Positions 61,128 to 64,000 of a stretch of DNA of 64,000 nt are shown here, in pieces. Position numbers and translations under genes: made by a program. The DNA is from Cryobacterium sp. N22. GTDB lineage: Bacteria > Actinomycetota > Actinomycetes > Actinomycetales > Microbacteriaceae. Positions within the stretch are counted from its first letter, which is position 1, and every line of letters starts with the position of its first letter. Below the pieces are notes generated by a model, which was not told where the DNA came from, did no database searches, and was given only the letters and a program-made list of their open reading frames with translations. The stretch covers positions 45,747 to 109,746 of the forward strand of contig NZ_PJJP01000035.1 in assembly GCF_002929555.1 (NCBI RefSeq), in the 5' to 3' direction.

Positions 61128-61601
61128 TCACTTGCGGTCGAGTTGCTCGCGGACCGTGCCGGCGATGTGGGAGAGCGCGATTCCGAGGTTGCGCTGCTGC
61201 GTGACGCTCAGCGGGTCGAACACGAGCTCGCGCACGCGATTCACATGACCGGGGGCGCTCGTCACGACTTTCTGCAGGCCGGTTTCGGTCAGCGTGGCGA
61301 GTGTGTATCGCCCGTTGCCCGGATCAGGGCGACGGATGACCCAGTCGCGTTGCTCGAAGCGGACCATCAGCTTCGAAAGCCGGGGCAGGCTGCTGTCGCA
61401 TTGAGCGGCCAGGTCACTGAGGCGCATGGTGAGGTCCGGGGCCATGGAGAGGCGGGCGAGAACGCTGTAGTCGTAGTTCGTCGTCTCGGCATCGCGCTCC
61501 AGCTGCCGATCGAGCAGCGTCGGCAGCGCGATCACGACGGTGAGCAGATCCTGCCACACCGCCTGCTGGTGCTCGTCGAGCCATTGGGGCGAATCGGTCA
61601 T
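61128..61601 (-). CDS. MarR-family transcriptional regulator
   Basis: This 157-residue regulator has a helix-turn-helix wing around LSDLAAQCDSSLPRLSKLMV (about 60-80), then RRPDPGNGRYTLATLTETGL. It is divergent from the oxidoreductase at 61746, and two matching palindromes lie between them. The expected role is repression of the oxidoreductase until a phenolic or quinone-like ligand appears. Confidence 0.9.
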   Translation of the reverse strand: MTDSPQWLDEHQQAVWQDLLTVVIALPTLLDRQLERDAETTNYDYSVLARLSMAPDLTMRLSDLAAQCDSSLPRLSKLMVRFEQRDWVIRRPDPGNGRYTLATLTETGLQKVVTSAPGHVNRVRELVFDPLSVTQQRNLGIALSHIAGTVREQLDRK

Positions 61602-61633
61602 GACACGAAAGCCTACCCCTGGTGAGCCGGTTT

Positions 61634-61683
61634 GACTTGCCGAGGCAAGTCAGGCAGAGTCTTCTCAGTTGCCCAGGCAAGTC
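61634..61683. promoter_or_regulatory. two MarR operators before the oxidoreductase gene
   Basis: GACTTGCC, GA, GGCAAGTC (61634-61651) is a perfect palindrome. AGTTGCC, CA, GGCAAGTC ends at 61683 and matches closely. Centres are 32 bp apart, three helical turns. Confidence 0.8.
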
Positions 61684-61745
61684 CCGAAGCAGCATTCGGT
61701 CCTCACTACCGCAGGGCCGACAACGACAAACACGAGGAGAATCCT

Positions 61746-62681
61746 GTGAAGGCAATTCGCTACCACCAGTTCGGCGGCACCGACGTTCTGCGCGCAGAGG
61801 AGGTGGACCGCCCCACGCCCGGCCCCGGGCAGGTGCTGGTGAAGGTAGCCGCGACCTCGTTCAACCCGGTGGACGACCACATCCGTCTGGGCGTGCTCGC
61901 GGCAGCCATCCCGACCCCGCTGCCGATCACGCCGGGCCTGGATGTTGCCGGCACGATCGTCGAACTCGGTGAGGGCGTCACCGGACTCCAGATCGGTGAC
62001 CTCGTCATCGGGATGTTTCCGTTGAACGAGCACGGCGGCGCCGCGGAGTTTGCGGTCATCGCAGCCGAGTTCGTGGCCACCGCACCCCGCACACTGCCGC
62101 TGGCCGACGCCGCGGCACTGCCACTGACCGGGCTGGCCGCCCGCCAGGCCGCCATCGAGCTGGCCGACATCCAGGCCGGGCAGAGCGTGCTGGTCAACGG
62201 CGCGGGTGGCGCGGTGGGCAGCATCGTCGTGCAACTCGCCGCCGACGCCGGCGCGACGGTGACCGCTGTCGACGGGCCGCAGCATGCCGACCGTCTGCTC
62301 GCACACGGCGCCACCGCGGTGGTGGGCCCATTGGATCTCGACGCCGGCCCATCGGCCGTTGGCGGGCCCTTCGACGTCGTGATCAACCACGTGCGCCTCG
62401 ACCCGGACGGGCTGGCGAAGCTGACGGCCTACGTCGCCGACGGTGGCATCGCGGTCAGCTCCGCTGGAGCCGTGCCGGCCGACGACGAGCGCGCCGTGCG
62501 GAGCGCGGCTGTGTGGGTTGCGCCAAACGGCTCCCACTTGGCGGACCTGGTGTCGCGCCTGGACCAGGGCCGGATCACACTCAACATCGTCGACCGCCGG
62601 CCGCTGCAAGAACTGTCCGCCGTTCACGAAGACGCGGCAAATGGAAAGCTCCTCGGCAAGACCGTCCTGACGGTCAGCTAA
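61746..62681 (+). CDS. NADP-dependent oxidoreductase (zinc-less MDR family)
   Basis: This 311-residue enzyme begins MKAIRYHQFGGTDVLRAEEV (the first codon is GTG) and has VNGAGGAVGSIVVQLAADAG near 153-172 for NADP. It lacks zinc ligands, so it is quinone-oxidoreductase-like. GAGGAGA lies five bases before the GTG at 61746. It is divergent from marR and enclosed by two family-B repeats. It could reduce quinones or aldehydes in detoxification. Confidence 0.9.
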   Translation: MKAIRYHQFGGTDVLRAEEVDRPTPGPGQVLVKVAATSFNPVDDHIRLGVLAAAIPTPLPITPGLDVAGTIVELGEGVTGLQIGDLVIGMFPLNEHGGAAEFAVIAAEFVATAPRTLPLADAAALPLTGLAARQAAIELADIQAGQSVLVNGAGGAVGSIVVQLAADAGATVTAVDGPQHADRLLAHGATAVVGPLDLDAGPSAVGGPFDVVINHVRLDPDGLAKLTAYVADGGIAVSSAGAVPADDERAVRSAAVWVAPNGSHLADLVSRLDQGRITLNIVDRRPLQELSAVHEDAANGKLLGKTVLTVS

Positions 62682-62684
62682 CCC

Positions 62685-62745
62685 CGCGAACTGTGAGTTA
62701 AGCCCCAGAATCTCGCGAGTTTTGGGGCTTTTCTCACGGTTCGCG
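62685..62745. repeat. dispersed inverted repeat, family B copy 3
   Basis: A 61-nt element with ends CGCGAACTGTGAG and CTCACGGTTCGCG and inner AAGCCCC/GGGGCTT. It begins 3 bp after the oxidoreductase stop and could also terminate it. Like copy 2 it is followed by GATGC. Confidence 0.9.
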
Positions 62746-62810
62746 GATGCGTCGGGCCGGGTGTGCCCGCGGGCGGGGCCAGTGTCAGTGGTAGGTGAGA
62801 CGATCTCACT

Positions 62811-64000
62811 ATGAGTAGCCCAGACCAGGCACCAACGCCCGCTCCGGACGATGACGACTACTCTCCGGAGCCCGCTCCACCTGGATCCACCCCCTCCCCT
62901 GTCGACCCGGCCGAACCTGCGTCGACGGAGTCCACCGCAGCCGATCCTGGGCCAACGGAGTCCATCTCGGCCGAGCCCGGGCCGACGGAAACCACCGCGG
63001 CCGAACCCACCGCTGACGAACCTGCCGCTGACGAACCTGCCGCAGCCGACCCCTACGTTCCCCATCCGACCCTGGACGAGTTCGTCAGCTCGGAGCTAGC
63101 CCGCCGCACCGAACTCATCGCGGCCGAGGCCCGCCTCATCGCTCAGGCGCAGGCCCGGCAGGTCGAGTTCCTCGTCGATCTGCAGGGTTGGAGTGAGGAC
63201 CCGCAGGTCTCCTCCCGCCTGCACGGCAATCCAGAGAGCATCCGGCTGGCCGACGTGAATGCGGCCACCATGACCGAGGATCAAGCCCGCGCCGCCGCCT
63301 ATGGCCGGTGGGAGGACCGGGACGTGGCCCGTCGCACCATCGTGAGCGAGACCGCCTGCCTGCTGCGGATGGCCGAACGCACGGTGGAACACCTGATGGA
63401 CCAGGCCCTCTGGGTGATGAGCGCCCCGGCGACCTTCGCGGCCCTCTGCGCCGGAGAGATCAGCTACCGGCACGCCACCGTGCTCGTCGACCAGATGCGC
63501 ACCCTCCCCGACGACGAGCACGCGGCGTTCGAAGAGCAGGTGTTGCCGGACGCGAAGAGACTGCCGGTGAACCGGTTCAAGGACAAAGCCCGTCGCCTGC
63601 GGGAGCGGCTGCATCCGGAGTCCATCGTGATCCGCACCAAGAACGCCCTCGCCGAACGGTACAGCCGGTGGGAGGCCGCCCCGGATGGGATGGGCTGGTT
63701 GCACTGGTACGGCACCGCCCACGACACCAAAGCCGCCTACGACCGGATCAACTCGATGGCGGTGAGCCTGAAAAAGACCGGCGACCCGATGCCGGCCGAT
63801 GGAGAGGTGAATGGCGATGAGGAGCTGACCCGGCGCACCCTCGACCAACTCCGCGCTGACATCACCCGGGCACTGCTGCTGGACGGCATCACGCCCGACG
63901 GGATGGGAGCCGGGATCCGCGGCACGGTCATGATCACCGTGCCGGTGCTCACCCTGCTGGGCCTGGACGAGGAACCCGCCACCCTCGAAGGCTACGGGCC
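62811..64000 (+). CDS. DUF222/HNH-endonuclease-type protein, 3' end beyond window
   Basis: The frame is open from the ATG at 62811 to the right edge, about 396 residues, without a stop. The first 80 residues are low-complexity (Pro, Thr, Glu and Ala repeats, e.g. TESTAADPG-like units). The DUF222 domain follows: LIAAEARLIAQAQARQVEFL, then MAERTVEHLMDQ, YRHATVLVDQMRTLPD and LFDGITPDG-like ends. DUF222 proteins normally carry a C-terminal HNH nuclease motif, not yet reached here. They belong to the multicopy 13E12-type family of actinobacteria. Confidence 0.85.
   Translation, partial: MSSPDQAPTPAPDDDDYSPEPAPPGSTPSPVDPAEPASTESTAADPGPTESISAEPGPTETTAAEPTADEPAADEPAAADPYVPHPTLDEFVSSELARRTELIAAEARLIAQAQARQVEFLVDLQGWSEDPQVSSRLHGNPESIRLADVNAATMTEDQARAAAYGRWEDRDVARRTIVSETACLLRMAERTVEHLMDQALWVMSAPATFAALCAGEISYRHATVLVDQMRTLPDDEHAAFEEQVLPDAKRLPVNRFKDKARRLRERLHPESIVIRTKNALAERYSRWEAAPDGMGWLHWYGTAHDTKAAYDRINSMAVSLKKTGDPMPADGEVNGDEELTRRTLDQLRADITRALLLDGITPDGMGAGIRGTVMITVPVLTLLGLDEEPATLEGYG

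Overview
The window is chromosomal DNA from a high-GC Gram-positive bacterium. It shows actinobacterial traits: GTG/TTG starts, very high GC at third codon positions, an IdeR/DtxR-type iron box, NrdR boxes, GAF-ANTAR proteins, a sortase-type LAATG anchor, DUF222/HNH (13E12-type) genes and a PxpB-PxpC fusion. Protein content suggests the family Microbacteriaceae, close to Cryobacterium; this is inferred from recalled similarity, not from a search. There is no CRISPR array, no rRNA, no complete insertion sequence and no prophage. One tRNA (Gly, anticodon CCC) is present.

Layout. 0-1.3 kb: a TPP-riboswitch-controlled thiM-thiE operon that runs off the left edge. 1.4-4.2 kb: a small hypothetical gene, a 3-methyladenine DNA glycosylase, a PEP mutase/isocitrate lyase-family enzyme and an alpha/beta hydrolase. 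4.2-7.2 kb: an iron-siderophore ABC importer (binding lipoprotein, permease, ATPase) behind an iron box. 7.3-17 kb: housekeeping and accessory single genes (YbdK ligase, FBP-domain protein, alkylation-repair protein, EamA exporter, VOC protein, several TetR regulators). 17-19 kb: a TetR-controlled tandem pair of alpha/beta hydrolases, one a lipoprotein and one cytoplasmic. 20-26.5 kb: a pxpA / pxpBC-fusion / biotin carboxylase-BCCP / NRAMP operon divergent from a GntR regulator. 27.6-30.5 kb: a cell-wall-anchored surface protein with five near-identical 100-residue repeats. 30.7-35 kb: anaerobic ribonucleotide reductase nrdDG behind NrdR boxes, and dcd. 35.2-38.4 kb: a nicotinamide-salvage operon (PRPP-synthetase-like, nicotinamide phosphoribosyltransferase-like, NrtR) next to the tRNA and behind two matching palindromes. 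38.5-48.4 kb: mixed metabolic genes and regulators, including an MFS remnant. 48.4-51.8 kb: a drug-type ABC exporter with a DUF4097 protein and a ribbon-helix-helix regulator. 53-55.7 kb: two GAF-ANTAR proteins and a 5'-3' exonuclease-fold protein. 55.7-62.7 kb: TetR-, PadR- and MarR-controlled modules. 62.8 kb to the right edge: an incomplete DUF222/HNH gene.

Two themes recur. First, regulator-target modules have clear palindromic operators in their intergenic regions (TetR, GntR, PadR, MarR, NrtR, NrdR, RHH). Second, two families of short dispersed inverted repeats sit between genes. Family A (74-76 nt) has two copies, one of which supplies the C-terminus of the EamA exporter. Family B has three copies of exactly 61 nt, two of which bracket a marR-oxidoreductase module.

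The most interesting candidates are the NrtR-controlled PRPP-synthetase-like/NAMPT-like pair, which has the gene content of the phage NAD-reconstitution pathway NARP1, and the operon joining a biotin carboxylase-BCCP protein to a KipI-KipA fusion and a LamB/YcsF protein. The second could be a two-subunit biotin-dependent amide carboxylase rather than, or as well as, a plain 5-oxoprolinase.
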